The notes under the pieces: model-generated
The model's database searches: none
What the model was told of the DNA's origin: nothing
What the model saw: the letters and a program-made list of their open reading frames with translations, nothing else
Made by a program: the position numbers and the translations under genes
DNA from: JAGNLV01 sp964612145
GTDB lineage: Bacteria; Zixibacteria; MSB-5A5; GN15; FEB-12
NCBI GenBank assembly: GCA_964612145.1
Contig: CAZTBP010000002.1
Location: 62,001 to 126,000 of the forward strand
Length of the DNA stretch: 64,000 nt
Direction: 5' to 3'
Shown: piece by piece, positions 50,974-60,561 of the stretch
Layout: every line of letters starts with the position of its first letter
Numbering within the stretch: the stretch's first letter is position 1

Positions 50974-53900
50974 TTGATCAGCAACATTTTCTTGGTTTTG
51001 ACTTCGCCGTCAGCTTTGATACGGTAGAAATACACACCGTTGGCCAACGCCGAACCGTCGAACTCGATTTCGTGGTCTCCGGCCTCAAATCCACGATCAG
51101 CCAGCGTTGTCACTTTTTGCCCGAGTATATTGAAAATCTCGATCTTCACCTGTTGAGCCGACGGCAAACTGAATGAAATCACGGTCGACGGGTTAAACGG
51201 ATTGGGATAGTTCTGTGCCGGCGATATCTCACTTGGCACGCTCAGGTCGAAATCGCCGCCGGCAACAGCACCCCGCCCGCTGGTTTTCACAATACCACTA
51301 TTGTAGTTGTCCGCCATGAATCGGAAGGAGTTCGCGCCATCGTTATACAAAGCCGGGAAATCCCACACCAGCAGGTCGCCCCCGTCGCTTATCAGCGACA
51401 GTTCAACCAAACCATCGTTATCCGGATCATCGACCAGCGGCGCGTAGCGCGAAGAGGCCACGAGATTGTTGCGGGCCGGCGTCGCCTTGGGCCAGCCGTT
51501 GATCGGCTGCGCCGCGTTATCCAGGATGAAAAGCAGTTCAGGTCCGGTACCCGGCAGTAGGTAACCGGCGCGGAAGATAATCTCCGGCCGATCGTCGCCC
51601 AGTAAATTGGCAACACCCGGAGTCCCGAAAGTTGAATTCGGATCATAGAACGCCACACCCGCCGGTCGACCCGGCGGCGGGTCGACGTAAGGAGTTCCAT
51701 CGGCCCGGTAGATAAACAATGCACTCACATCGTATTCAAAGTAAGTCGAGAGAATCTCCGGAATGCCGTCAAGGTCGAGGTCGGCCACTATCGGGTACGA
51801 CGCCAGCCATCCGTTCCACAACGTATCAATCGGTACGACCCAGCTGGCAAAGTCCTGGTCGCCCTGTGTCTTTATAGTGATTCGTTGCTTTGGCGGTGAA
51901 CTCAGATCGATCCCCGATGTAATGATCTCCGGATTGCCGTCCAGATCAAGGTCTGCCAAAACTGTTCCTGTAGCCTGCCGCATCACCTCCACTGTTGGCG
52001 ATCCGGTACCAAACGCCGGCTGACCGTTGGCCCCCCGAAAAATCCCCAGGCCGGTGTAGGGTGCCGGCGAAGTAAACGAGGCAACAACTTCCTGGAGGCC
52101 ATCACCTCGAAGGTCGGTCGAGGTCACAAACGGCGAGGTTCCCCCGCCCATACCAAACGCATTCGATATCCTGGCATCAAACTGCGCAAACAATTCGCGG
52201 GAATAGAAATACCGGTCTCCATTAAACCGATAACAAAGGAGCCGCCCCAGCTTGTTGATGAGCATGATCCCCGAATCCGGCACCGCCCCGTCGGGCGAAC
52301 CTTCGCGAAGCTTCACTATCACCGGCTGCGGGTAGGCGTACTCGTACGGTATCGCACCAGTAAAACATTCTTGCGGCCAACCCTCGGCATACGTCCCGTC
52401 GTAGTTAAACACGTGAATGCCGTCGGCATTGGTAACAATGATCTCACCTTCACCGTCGCGGTCTACATCGTACACAGCCGGCACACATCGAACATCCTTA
52501 CCGGGCAAAACCGGATATCCCGGCACTACCTCGCCGGTAGCCCCCTGGAATAGCGTTAGGCCCGATGTCGTTGCCACTGCCAGTTCCTTCAGCCCATCGC
52601 CGTTCAAGTCACATGCAATAGGACTCATGCCGGCTCGCCCCGGAAGCAGTCGCGGCCAGCCCTCGGCAAAACTCGAGTTCAGCCGCACTTGTGCTGAATC
52701 TATCTGCAAGCCCGTATCAAAATAGCCGAATAAGTATACCGTGAAACTTCCCGTGTCCGTTCCCGAAGCCGCCCAGTCGAACATAAGGGAGTCAAAGTAC
52801 TCCGCCGTAGAAGAGAACAGACTCTTCACCGCGCCGTCCGGATCCCGATAGAGCAATTCCATCCGCTTGTAGTCCGGACCGAAGGCCGACCCGATCAACG
52901 GAATCGCATACTCGAATGCATCGCCGTTAATTGGCGATGTCAACTCCAGTACGTTTTCTCTCGAAAGCGTAACCGTCACCAGTTGTGAATATCCGTTGTC
53001 ATCAGCCACCCGGAATGACACGAAACCATCAATTGTCGGATCACTGAACGTGTACAGAATTGAATCCTCCGGCAGAGAACTCCCGGTCGCCAGCGTTTGC
53101 CACGATGAAGGATTCAGCCCCAGCGCGTATTCGAGCGTCCAGGAACCGCTGTATCCGTTCGTTCCGGCTGCCTTGATCACGACGTCGCCGGAATGCCGGG
53201 ACCGGTGTGTCGGTGCTGTCATATGGATGCCGCCACTCTGCACCAGCGCCACCGAAGACCCCAGGTTGAAATATCCCCAGCCGCTCAAACTGTCCGGTCC
53301 CGGCAGCGTATCGCCGACATTCAGCGGGTCGATGAGATCATCCGCACCCAACAATAACGCATCAATTACTTCATCTAACGAGAGATCCGGTTGAACCCCC
53401 CACAAATATGCCGCTCCGCCAACGATCATTGGTGTCGCCATCGAGGTCCCGTCGGACAGGTAATATTGCTCCTCAATGATCCGGACTTCAGGCTCCAGCA
53501 CCTGCGGATGATCGTACATGTCCGTCCCCGCGCCACGAATAGACAGAATATCCAGGCCTGGTGCAGTAATATCGATATGCTCACCGACTGTAGAGAAATC
53601 AGTCACAAAACCGTCGGAATTCCCGGCCGCCACAATGAGTGTGGAATCGAGGTCAAACCCGGCCGGATAGAACCGGCTGTTGTCGCCGCTGTTGCCCGGA
53701 GCGATGCAGACCAGCACGCCATTCTTGCGCGCGAAATCCAGCGCCGCGTAAAGCACCTGTGACTGGAACAGCGTCCCCCAGCTTACGTTGATAACCCGCG
53801 CACCGTTGTTAATCGCGTATATCAAACCCTCGGCACCGATCGCCGACGTGCCGTTCGGACGAATCTTCACCGGCAGTATTGTTACCCAGGGTGCAATACC

Positions 53901-54695
53901 AACCGTACCCACACCATTATCCCGCGCCGCTACAATACCCGCGATATGCGAACCGTGGCCATCTTCATCGCGAGGGTCATTATCACCGATGGGATTCAGA
54001 AAATTGACCGTATCACCGGACACATCCCAACCGATGACATCATCCACATACCCATTGTGGTCGTCATCGATTCCGTTGTCAGGGATCTCATCGTCATTGA
54101 TCCAAATATTCCCCTGCAGCTCCGGGTGATCCACGTCAACGCCGGTATCCACAATCCCGACGACCACTTTCGTTCGCTCGGCCGGCGGTGACAGGTATTC
54201 CGAGATCATATTGATATCCGCTCCGGGCGTTCCGGATTTCATGACCAGTTCGTCATTGTATGCGCCATCAACCCGCTTGATGCCGTAGTATTCCTGCCCC
54301 TCATTAATTAAGTACCACTGGTGCGAGAGCAGCGAATCGATCGGGATGTCGAAGAATTCGAGATAATAATCCGGCTCCACCCACTCGATATTTTCTTTAC
54401 CAAGAAGTGAGATTATGTCCTGCTCGGACAGGCTCTGAACCGAAGTCGAGAAAGTGTAAATCCGGCTGATGTCGCCCACTCCCCGCAGACTTTGATCAAG
54501 TTTCGTCGCAAAAGCGGGGGCCAGACGGTCTTCCTTGCCGAGTGCCTGGTGCAATTGGATCGGGTCTGCCTGCTCACTCAACTTTACAATGAATCTTCCG
54601 GGGACCGGTCCGGAGCGGACCTGGCTGAAGGCGGGCTGCACTATGCCGGAGACAATCAGTGTCACTCCGGTCAGCACCAACAGCAGCTTCTTCAT
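50970..54695 (-). CDS. Large secreted S8 peptidase with FG-GAP repeats and FlgD-like sorting domain
   Basis: 1241 residues. Signal peptide about 1-24. Prodomain-like stretch (25-125), then a subtilisin catalytic domain (about 150-480): Asp in VVVGIVDTGVDVDHPEL, His in EDGHGSHIAGIVAARDN, Ser in LSDGTSMATPMIVGGA. After beta domains come FG-GAP/VCBS-type repeats (about 700-1130, DLNGDGLKELAVATTSG, DVDRDGEGEIIVTNADG, LDLDGIPEILSTYFEYD). It ends with NYPNPFNPSTVISFSLPSA and GVYFYRIKADGEVKTKKML, the FlgD-like sorting domain. It overlaps the propeller gene downstream. Probably exported to the cell surface. Confidence 0.92.
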   Translation of the reverse strand: MKKLLLVLTGVTLIVSGIVQPAFSQVRSGPVPGRFIVKLSEQADPIQLHQALGKEDRLAPAFATKLDQSLRGVGDISRIYTFSTSVQSLSEQDIISLLGKENIEWVEPDYYLEFFDIPIDSLLSHQWYLINEGQEYYGIKRVDGAYNDELVMKSGTPGADINMISEYLSPPAERTKVVVGIVDTGVDVDHPELQGNIWINDDEIPDNGIDDDHNGYVDDVIGWDVSGDTVNFLNPIGDNDPRDEDGHGSHIAGIVAARDNGVGTVGIAPWVTILPVKIRPNGTSAIGAEGLIYAINNGARVINVSWGTLFQSQVLYAALDFARKNGVLVCIAPGNSGDNSRFYPAGFDLDSTLIVAAGNSDGFVTDFSTVGEHIDITAPGLDILSIRGAGTDMYDHPQVLEPEVRIIEEQYYLSDGTSMATPMIVGGAAYLWGVQPDLSLDEVIDALLLGADDLIDPLNVGDTLPGPDSLSGWGYFNLGSSVALVQSGGIHMTAPTHRSRHSGDVVIKAAGTNGYSGSWTLEYALGLNPSSWQTLATGSSLPEDSILYTFSDPTIDGFVSFRVADDNGYSQLVTVTLSRENVLELTSPINGDAFEYAIPLIGSAFGPDYKRMELLYRDPDGAVKSLFSSTAEYFDSLMFDWAASGTDTGSFTVYLFGYFDTGLQIDSAQVRLNSSFAEGWPRLLPGRAGMSPIACDLNGDGLKELAVATTSGLTLFQGATGEVVPGYPVLPGKDVRCVPAVYDVDRDGEGEIIVTNADGIHVFNYDGTYAEGWPQECFTGAIPYEYAYPQPVIVKLREGSPDGAVPDSGIMLINKLGRLLCYRFNGDRYFYSRELFAQFDARISNAFGMGGGTSPFVTSTDLRGDGLQEVVASFTSPAPYTGLGIFRGANGQPAFGTGSPTVEVMRQATGTVLADLDLDGNPEIITSGIDLSSPPKQRITIKTQGDQDFASWVVPIDTLWNGWLASYPIVADLDLDGIPEILSTYFEYDVSALFIYRADGTPYVDPPPGRPAGVAFYDPNSTFGTPGVANLLGDDRPEIIFRAGYLLPGTGPELLFILDNAAQPINGWPKATPARNNLVASSRYAPLVDDPDNDGLVELSLISDGGDLLVWDFPALYNDGANSFRFMADNYNSGIVKTSGRGAVAGGDFDLSVPSEISPAQNYPNPFNPSTVISFSLPSAQQVKIEIFNILGQKVTTLADRGFEAGDHEIEFDGSALANGVYFYRIKADGEVKTKKMLLIK

Positions 54696-55031
54696 TCGTG
54701 AAATCCTGTTTCAATATTTATCCGAATCCGGCGCCGCCTGACGCACTCGAACATCTTCTCCCTGAATAACACTCGAAGGACCGATTTCGTTTAACCGACT
54801 TTCGCCCCTCTCCTCGCTTAATTTACCACATTTCAACGAGTTGTCAATATCGAACGAGCTCGCCGCAAGCCGTGCGAAATCTCGCGATGATCCGCCGTGA
54901 CAGCTTGCGAATCCTCCCTAATCGCGGTATCTTGGCCCGACTTTCCAATCGATCAACAAAACCGGAAAGTCTCCGATATACAGTAAAATGCGATGTTTAT
55001 ATCAGCCGACCCGTTATGATTGATCCAGCTT
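54696..55031. other. Divergent intergenic region, S8 peptidase / asparagine synthase
   Basis: About 335 bases with no supported gene. AT-rich toward the right, where TATACAGTAAAAT may hold a -10 element of the asparagine synthase gene. No repeat seen. Confidence 0.4.
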
Positions 55032-57014
55032 ATGTGTGGAATTGCCGGATTTTTTGAACTCAAGGAAGAACGACCGCCTGATCGGGACTTGCTCGGACGA
55101 ATGGTCAATGCCATCCGTCACCGCGGCCCCGATGAGTTCGGGGCCTATTTCGACAATCGCTGCACTCTCGGGCAGGCCCGCCTTTCGATAATCGACCTCG
55201 CCGGCGGTTCCCAACCGATGTGCAACGAGGACGGCTCGATCTGGATCACATTTAACGGCGAGATTTTCAATTATGTCGAACTTCGCAAAGAGCTCATTGA
55301 ACACGGGCACAGCTTCCGAACCCAGTGCGATACCGAAGTCATAATCCACGCTTTCGAACAATGGGGACCCGACTGCCTGCACCGGTTCAACGGCCAGTTC
55401 GCCTTTGTCATCTACAATCGCTCGGATAAATCCCTGTTCATGGCTCGCGATCGTCTCGGCATCCGGCCTTTGTTCTTCACGGTCAACGACGGGCGCCTGA
55501 CTTTCGGCTCGGAAATCAAAGCCATTTTCTGCGATACCGCGATCGATCGCAGACTCGACCTGTGCGGGCTGGATGAAATCTTCACCTGGTGGACAACCGC
55601 TCCGCCTCGAACCGCCTTTGAGAACATTCACGAACTCGAGGCCGGTTGCTACGTGACCGTGCGCAACAACGACATCTCAACCACTCGCTACTGGACGATG
55701 AATTTCCCGGAGGAATTCGACCGCAAGCGCTCGGTCGATTCCTGGGCCGAGGAGCTTCATGCCTTACTGGTTGATTCGGTAAGGCTCCGGCTGCGGGCCG
55801 ATGTCCCGGTCGGTGCCTATCTCTCCGGCGGCCTGGACTCGTCAGCCACCACAGCAATAATCAAGCTCTTCACCAACACCCCGGTCGAGTCGTTTTCAAT
55901 CGCGTTTCAAGACAAGGCTTTCGATGAATCAGAATTTCAGGATCAAATGGCCTCTTTCCTCGGCACCAACCACCACCGCGTCACCTGCACCTATAACGAT
56001 ATCGCCGAGAATTTCCCCGCCGTCATCCGGCACACCGAAAGACCAATCGTCCGAACCGCCCCCACGCCGCTGTTTTTGCTCTCACGGCTGGTTCGGCAAA
56101 ATGACTTCAAAGTAGTCCTGACCGGCGAGGGTTCGGATGAAATGCTCGGCGGCTACGATATATTCAAGGAAACGATGATCCGACGCTTCTGGGCCCGAAA
56201 CCCTGATTCAACCTGGCGACCGGCCCTGCTGAAACGCTTGTACCCAACTCTGCCTATCACCGGCGCCCGCGCCAAATTCTATTTGGAGACGTTCTACAAG
56301 AAGGGCCTGGCCGACATTGATAAATTCTATTTCTCCCATACACCGCGCATCAACACTACCTCTGACGTAAAACTTTACTTTAATAAAGACACCCAAGCAA
56401 ATGTAAAAGAATACGATGCAATTGCCGTATTTGGGTCAGACCTGCCCTCCGAATTTGCCCGCTGGCACCACCTCTGCCGCGCCCAGTACCTCGAGGCCCG
56501 CTCCCTGCTGTCCGGCTACCTGCTGTCGTCGCAGGGCGACCGGGTTGGCATGGCCCACTCTGTCGAGGGACGTTTCCCGTTCCTTGACCACCGCGTGGCC
56601 GAGTTCGCCGCAACCATTCCGCCCTGGCACAAGCTCTTTGGGTTAAACGAAAAGTACGTACTAAAAAAAGCCATGCGCCCGGAACTGCCGCCGGAAATCA
56701 CCTCTCGGGTCAAACAGCCCTATATGGCCCCGGACTCCAATAGCTTTGTCCAGCCCGACCGACCGGAATATATCGATTATCTGCTGTCTGAGCCGGCTAT
56801 CGCCCGAACCGGCGTCTTCAACCCTCAGGCAGTACAGAAACTCAGAGAGAAAGCCACGCGCCTCCAGCACGCCCATATGTCATTCAGAGACAACATGTCT
56901 TTCATTGGCGTTCTCTCCACACAATTGCTGATAAGTACTTTCATCGAAAACTGGCAGCCCGCTGACCCTGCCCCCCGCGAAAAGTTCGCCGTCTGGGAAG
57001 ACCACGCCAGCTAA
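55032..57014 (+). CDS. Asparagine synthase-type glutamine amidotransferase
   Basis: 660 residues. After Met removal Cys1 is the nucleophile of a class II glutamine amidotransferase (MCGIAGFF, AIRHRGPDEFG, FNGEIFNYVELRKEL). The synthase domain follows with the ATP loop VGAYLSGGLDSSATTAI and EGSDEMLGGYDIFKE. The longer-than-AsnB size and its place beside ACP and AMP-ligase genes resemble exosortase-associated amidotransferases in polysaccharide loci. It may amidate a carbohydrate or acyl acceptor rather than make asparagine. Start ATG 55032 (a TTG four codons earlier is not used). Followed at 105 bases by the first ACP. Confidence 0.9.
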   Translation: MCGIAGFFELKEERPPDRDLLGRMVNAIRHRGPDEFGAYFDNRCTLGQARLSIIDLAGGSQPMCNEDGSIWITFNGEIFNYVELRKELIEHGHSFRTQCDTEVIIHAFEQWGPDCLHRFNGQFAFVIYNRSDKSLFMARDRLGIRPLFFTVNDGRLTFGSEIKAIFCDTAIDRRLDLCGLDEIFTWWTTAPPRTAFENIHELEAGCYVTVRNNDISTTRYWTMNFPEEFDRKRSVDSWAEELHALLVDSVRLRLRADVPVGAYLSGGLDSSATTAIIKLFTNTPVESFSIAFQDKAFDESEFQDQMASFLGTNHHRVTCTYNDIAENFPAVIRHTERPIVRTAPTPLFLLSRLVRQNDFKVVLTGEGSDEMLGGYDIFKETMIRRFWARNPDSTWRPALLKRLYPTLPITGARAKFYLETFYKKGLADIDKFYFSHTPRINTTSDVKLYFNKDTQANVKEYDAIAVFGSDLPSEFARWHHLCRAQYLEARSLLSGYLLSSQGDRVGMAHSVEGRFPFLDHRVAEFAATIPPWHKLFGLNEKYVLKKAMRPELPPEITSRVKQPYMAPDSNSFVQPDRPEYIDYLLSEPAIARTGVFNPQAVQKLREKATRLQHAHMSFRDNMSFIGVLSTQLLISTFIENWQPADPAPREKFAVWEDHAS

Positions 57015-57118
57015 CCCCGTCCACTTAAGAAAACCTCCCGATCATCCGATCACATCAATAGTACAACCGGACTTGCATTACAGAATGCGGTAAGCAGAAT
57101 TACATCAGAGGAGGCGTC

Positions 57119-57364
57119 TTGGAAATCCGAAATCAACTACGAGCATTCATAATCGATAACTTCATGATCGGGCGCGACTCCGACGAGCTCAAGGATTCAG
57201 CCTCCCTGCTGGAACTGGGCATAATTGATTCAACCGGCGTACTGGAACTGGTAGGCTTTCTTGAAGACACGTATGGTCTTCAGGTCGAGGACACCGAGCT
57301 AGTCCCAAACAACTTGGACACGATTGAGAGTATTGAAAGGTACATCGTGCGCAAGACTGCCTGA
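57119..57364 (+). CDS. Acyl carrier protein, copy 1
   Basis: 81 residues, all-helical carrier protein. The phosphopantetheine Ser lies in LGIIDSTGVLELVGF (DS motif followed by TG rather than LxxVE). Acidic and small, as usual. It starts on TTG with an excellent GAGGAGG five bases upstream. 56 of 81 residues are identical to the second ACP at 59239. Its 3' end is ten bases from the convergent AMP ligase gene. It probably carries the acyl group activated by that ligase. Confidence 0.9.
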   Translation: MEIRNQLRAFIIDNFMIGRDSDELKDSASLLELGIIDSTGVLELVGFLEDTYGLQVEDTELVPNNLDTIESIERYIVRKTA

Positions 57365-57374
57365 GCCAGCTACT

Positions 57375-58883
57375 CTATGACCGACTCACTTTTCCCGAGG
57401 ACGTGAGCTCCATTTCTTCCACAATCTCAATGAAGGTCGGTATCATCAAATTCTCTAAGTGTTGCCTGCAGTGCGCCAGTACTGCTTTACGATCAAGTGA
57501 CTTACCCTCTTTTACCTGAATTTCTGCTTTAATTGCCTGCCCCTGTACCTCGTGCGGGACTCCGACCACCCGAACGTGCAGTACCTCTTCCATTAAATAC
57601 AAAATGTCCTCGATTTCCTTCGGGTGAACTCGTTCACCGCGCACCTTAATTATGTCATCCTTGCGGGCAACGAAATACAGGTACCCCTCTTTATCCTGCC
57701 GGAATAAGTCTCCCGTATACAACACGCGCTCCCACGGATACGGTCCGGGTTTCAGACGTTTAGCGGTTGCCTCAGGGTCGCGCCAGTAACCCCGCATCAC
57801 CGACCCACCGCGAACGACCAGCTCACCAACCTCACCGTAAGGGAGCTTGTTTCCATTCTCGTCCTCAATCCAAACTTCGGTATTTGGCATTGGAATACCC
57901 ACTGAGGTTGGTTTCTCGGCCAACCGATCGGGCGGGAGATACGACACGCGCTTGCACTCGGTTAGTCCGTACATGGAGAAGATTCGAGCGTTCGGAAACG
58001 CCTTATGTAGTCGAGGAAGATACGCCGGCGAAAGCGGCGCCGCTGTATTCGACAAATAGCGAATCGACTCAAACTGCTCCTCCCCGAACGATTCCAGCTG
58101 GAGGAGAATGGCGATACCAGTTGGCACACAAGGCAGACCGGTCACCCGGTGTTTTCGAATCAGCTCCAGGATTTGGTATGGATAGCCAAATGTTCTCTCA
58201 AGCACAAGCGTCGCCCCCATATGCACCGTCATCAGCCACTGGTAAAGACCGTAGTCGAATGACATCGGAAGCATATTCAGGATAATGTCGTCCTCTTGAT
58301 TCTCAAGATAGGTGGTGATCGAAGTCGCCGCCGAGACCATATTCCGGTGGGACATCGTGACGCCTTTTGGATCGCCGGTCGAACCGGACGTGTATATAAT
58401 CGCCGCCAGATCGCCGTCGACCAGCCGCGGCAAATCAACTGTCCAGCCCTCGGAAGCGACCTGCCAGAAATCCCAGTTGTCACTGTCCTCGTCCGAGTCA
58501 ACCTCAAGCAACTGTGGCTCAGTTTCCACCTCTGGTCTAATCCGGTCAAATGACTGTCGTTGCGCCCGGGAAAGCACAACAAACTTTGCCTGTGAATTGT
58601 TGAAAATATGGACCAGTTTTCCGGACTTCACCGACGGGTTGATGACCGAGAAACAGCCGCCTGCCTGAAGGACAGCATAGATCGCAATCGCGGTTTCCGG
58701 GCTGTTGCCCAGATACAGCGCAACCCGGTCCCCCCTGTTCAGTCCCCTCGCCACCAGCCACGAGGCAAGGTTCATGCTGTACCGCACGATGTCGGCGTAC
58801 GTATATGTCTCGTCACCGAATATGAGCGCCGGCTTTTCGGGGGTTTGTCGACCGTGGTCGATAAGCTTTTGGTGTAAGAGCAT
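57375..58883 (-). CDS. AMP-dependent acyl ligase (acyl-ACP synthetase-like)
   Basis: 502 residues, ANL superfamily. The ATP P-loop IIYTSGSTGDPKGVTMSHRN, aromatic-substrate/A4-like MYGLTECKRVSYL, and A8/A10 ends GDLFRQDKEGYLYFVARKDD and SSGKVSRS are present; the hinge Asp/Lys region is complete. No thiolation domain. It resembles the exosortase A-associated acyl ligase family by style and by context: it is flanked on both sides by ACP genes and by an asparagine synthase. Opposite strand to both ACPs. Confidence 0.9.
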   Translation of the reverse strand: MLLHQKLIDHGRQTPEKPALIFGDETYTYADIVRYSMNLASWLVARGLNRGDRVALYLGNSPETAIAIYAVLQAGGCFSVINPSVKSGKLVHIFNNSQAKFVVLSRAQRQSFDRIRPEVETEPQLLEVDSDEDSDNWDFWQVASEGWTVDLPRLVDGDLAAIIYTSGSTGDPKGVTMSHRNMVSAATSITTYLENQEDDIILNMLPMSFDYGLYQWLMTVHMGATLVLERTFGYPYQILELIRKHRVTGLPCVPTGIAILLQLESFGEEQFESIRYLSNTAAPLSPAYLPRLHKAFPNARIFSMYGLTECKRVSYLPPDRLAEKPTSVGIPMPNTEVWIEDENGNKLPYGEVGELVVRGGSVMRGYWRDPEATAKRLKPGPYPWERVLYTGDLFRQDKEGYLYFVARKDDIIKVRGERVHPKEIEDILYLMEEVLHVRVVGVPHEVQGQAIKAEIQVKEGKSLDRKAVLAHCRQHLENLMIPTFIEIVEEMELTSSGKVSRS

Positions 58884-59238
58884 ACCGATCAGCTCACTGC
58901 ATTATTGATACGGTATAGATTTAGTTCATTCTGTGGGTCAGCCCGGGATCCGCCTGAAAATAAGTACCTCGTGAATCCCTGACTGTGACGCCATCCGACC
59001 GTCCGACAAGGTCCGGCCGGGAGTGGATTCTCATCGCCACTGCTGTTCTACCAACTATAATACGAACAAAAACCGCACATCTATTGTTTCAATTCTCGTT
59101 GACAGCTTTCGAATCTACTCATATAATTGCCACCTTAGACCAGTGGCCAGTTGACCCCTTTTGCCCGGGTCGACGCTATGCAACATGAGACAAATCAACG
59201 ATTTCCAGCGCCCGCAGCGCGGTATCCCGGAGGCAGAG
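58884..59238. other. Intergenic region with ACP copy-2 promoter and leader
   Basis: About 355 bases between divergent ligase and ACP genes. It holds the consensus promoter listed separately and a leader of about 105 bases before the ACP start; no other gene is supported. Confidence 0.5.
59099..59127 (+). promoter_or_regulatory. Consensus sigma-70 promoter of ACP copy 2
   Basis: TTGACA and TATAAT separated by exactly 17 bases, a perfect consensus match and the best in this window. Predicted start near 59134, leader about 105 bases. Confidence 0.85.
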
Positions 59239-59484
59239 GTGAGCGTAAAAGACGAACTTCGCGAGTTCATTACCGATAATTTTATGATTGGGCGAGACTC
59301 AGAGGAATTAACCGACAGCGGCTCCCTGCTCGAACTGGGTATTATCGACTCCACCGGCGTCCTCGAACTTGTCGGATTTCTTGAATCGGAATACGGTATC
59401 GAAGTCAAAGACGACGAGCTGGTGCCGGACAATCTCGACTCCATCACCCGCATTGAAAACTATGTCCGGCGCAAGAAAGCCTGA
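59239..59484 (+). CDS. Acyl carrier protein, copy 2
   Basis: 81 residues, same length as copy 1 and 56 of 81 residues identical to it, including LGIIDSTGVLELVGFLE with the phosphopantetheine Ser. The start is GTG 59239 with GGAGG five bases upstream; this gives exact length equality with copy 1, whereas the longer frame from 59161 does not. It has its own consensus promoter, unlike copy 1. Probably a second acyl carrier for the nearby ligase, or a specialised donor for downstream acyltransferases. Confidence 0.9.
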   Translation: MSVKDELREFITDNFMIGRDSEELTDSGSLLELGIIDSTGVLELVGFLESEYGIEVKDDELVPDNLDSITRIENYVRRKKA

Positions 59485-59637
59485 ACTGGCCCGCTACTCT
59501 CGCGATAGTTTGCCTTCATTCCAACAGGTGTTTCTTGCTTGATAAGTACCGGTGATCAGCGTTATATTGCTGACAGCAACACACCGGCTGATCGACCGGT
59601 AAACAATGCCACCGGTCTGACCGATATACTGGATACC

Positions 59638-60465
59638 ATGAAGAGCTCGACCTTTATCACCGTAGCAGCGCTGCTGCTGACAATCGCCACGATGGCGCCG
59701 GCCGAAACTATCCGGCCCACCGGCTCAGGCGCTATTAGCTCCTATGCCCTGTCAGATACCCTGATCAAGGTCGGCGGCACGCTGACCATCGAGCGCACAT
59801 TCGTTGCCGGCGGCACTACGTCCGGCCTCTACTGGCAGGAGTCATTTCCGGACAGCACGGATATTCTCAGCTCCACGGTAACCATCAACGGTGCTCCGTA
59901 TGCGCCGCTGATCCTTGGCCCGGACTTTGGCAGCCTCTTTCCCGGCACCAATACCTGGCGCTGGGTTATAGATTCACCGGACCCGGCTGAAAACACGACA
60001 CGCTTACTGGCGCCCGGTGACTCCATACACCTGACAGTGCAGGTCCAGTGCAACGACATCGGCTACCACGAACTACCGCTACGGTCGACCGGCTTTTACA
60101 GCGGCGGCCAGGGATATTTTGCCGCCTCCGGTTCCGATACGGCCCATGTTGTCATCTCTCTCGATGTAGATGATGACCACCCGGTCAGCTTGCCGGCGGA
60201 ATTCGCGATGTCCCGCGCCTATCCCAATCCGTTCAATGCGACGACCACGATCGCGTTTGCCGGGACCGGATTGCAGGACCAACGGTTGACCCTGCGTGTA
60301 TACAATACGCTCGGCCAACTCGTGTACTCCAAAGAGTTCCTGAACCGACAGGACCAGGGCACTGTTACATGGAATACCGGCTCGAGCGTTGGATCGGGCA
60401 TCTACTTGTATGAAATCTCGACCCAGTCTGCCGCCAGCCGCGGCAAACTGGTTTTGATTAAATAG
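59638..60465 (+). CDS. Secreted protein with FlgD-like sorting domain
   Basis: 275 residues. Signal peptide about 1-22 (ALLLTIATMAPA). N-terminal Ig-like beta domain (about 25-180, SYALSDTLIKVGGTLTIER). The last about 85 residues are the FlgD-like / type IX-style domain (YPNPFNATTTIAFAGTGLQD ... GIYLYEISTQSAASRGKLVL), so probably attached at the cell surface. No enzymatic motif. First of a run of plus-strand genes to the right edge. Confidence 0.85.
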   Translation: MKSSTFITVAALLLTIATMAPAETIRPTGSGAISSYALSDTLIKVGGTLTIERTFVAGGTTSGLYWQESFPDSTDILSSTVTINGAPYAPLILGPDFGSLFPGTNTWRWVIDSPDPAENTTRLLAPGDSIHLTVQVQCNDIGYHELPLRSTGFYSGGQGYFAASGSDTAHVVISLDVDDDHPVSLPAEFAMSRAYPNPFNATTTIAFAGTGLQDQRLTLRVYNTLGQLVYSKEFLNRQDQGTVTWNTGSSVGSGIYLYEISTQSAASRGKLVLIK

Positions 60466-60561
60466 CTGGAGCTTGCTAAAACCGTGGGCGCTATCTATAC
60501 TGACCGTACCGCGGAACGGTTTCAAAAAACGGGGTGAATGACCCCTGCCGGTGAGAATACG

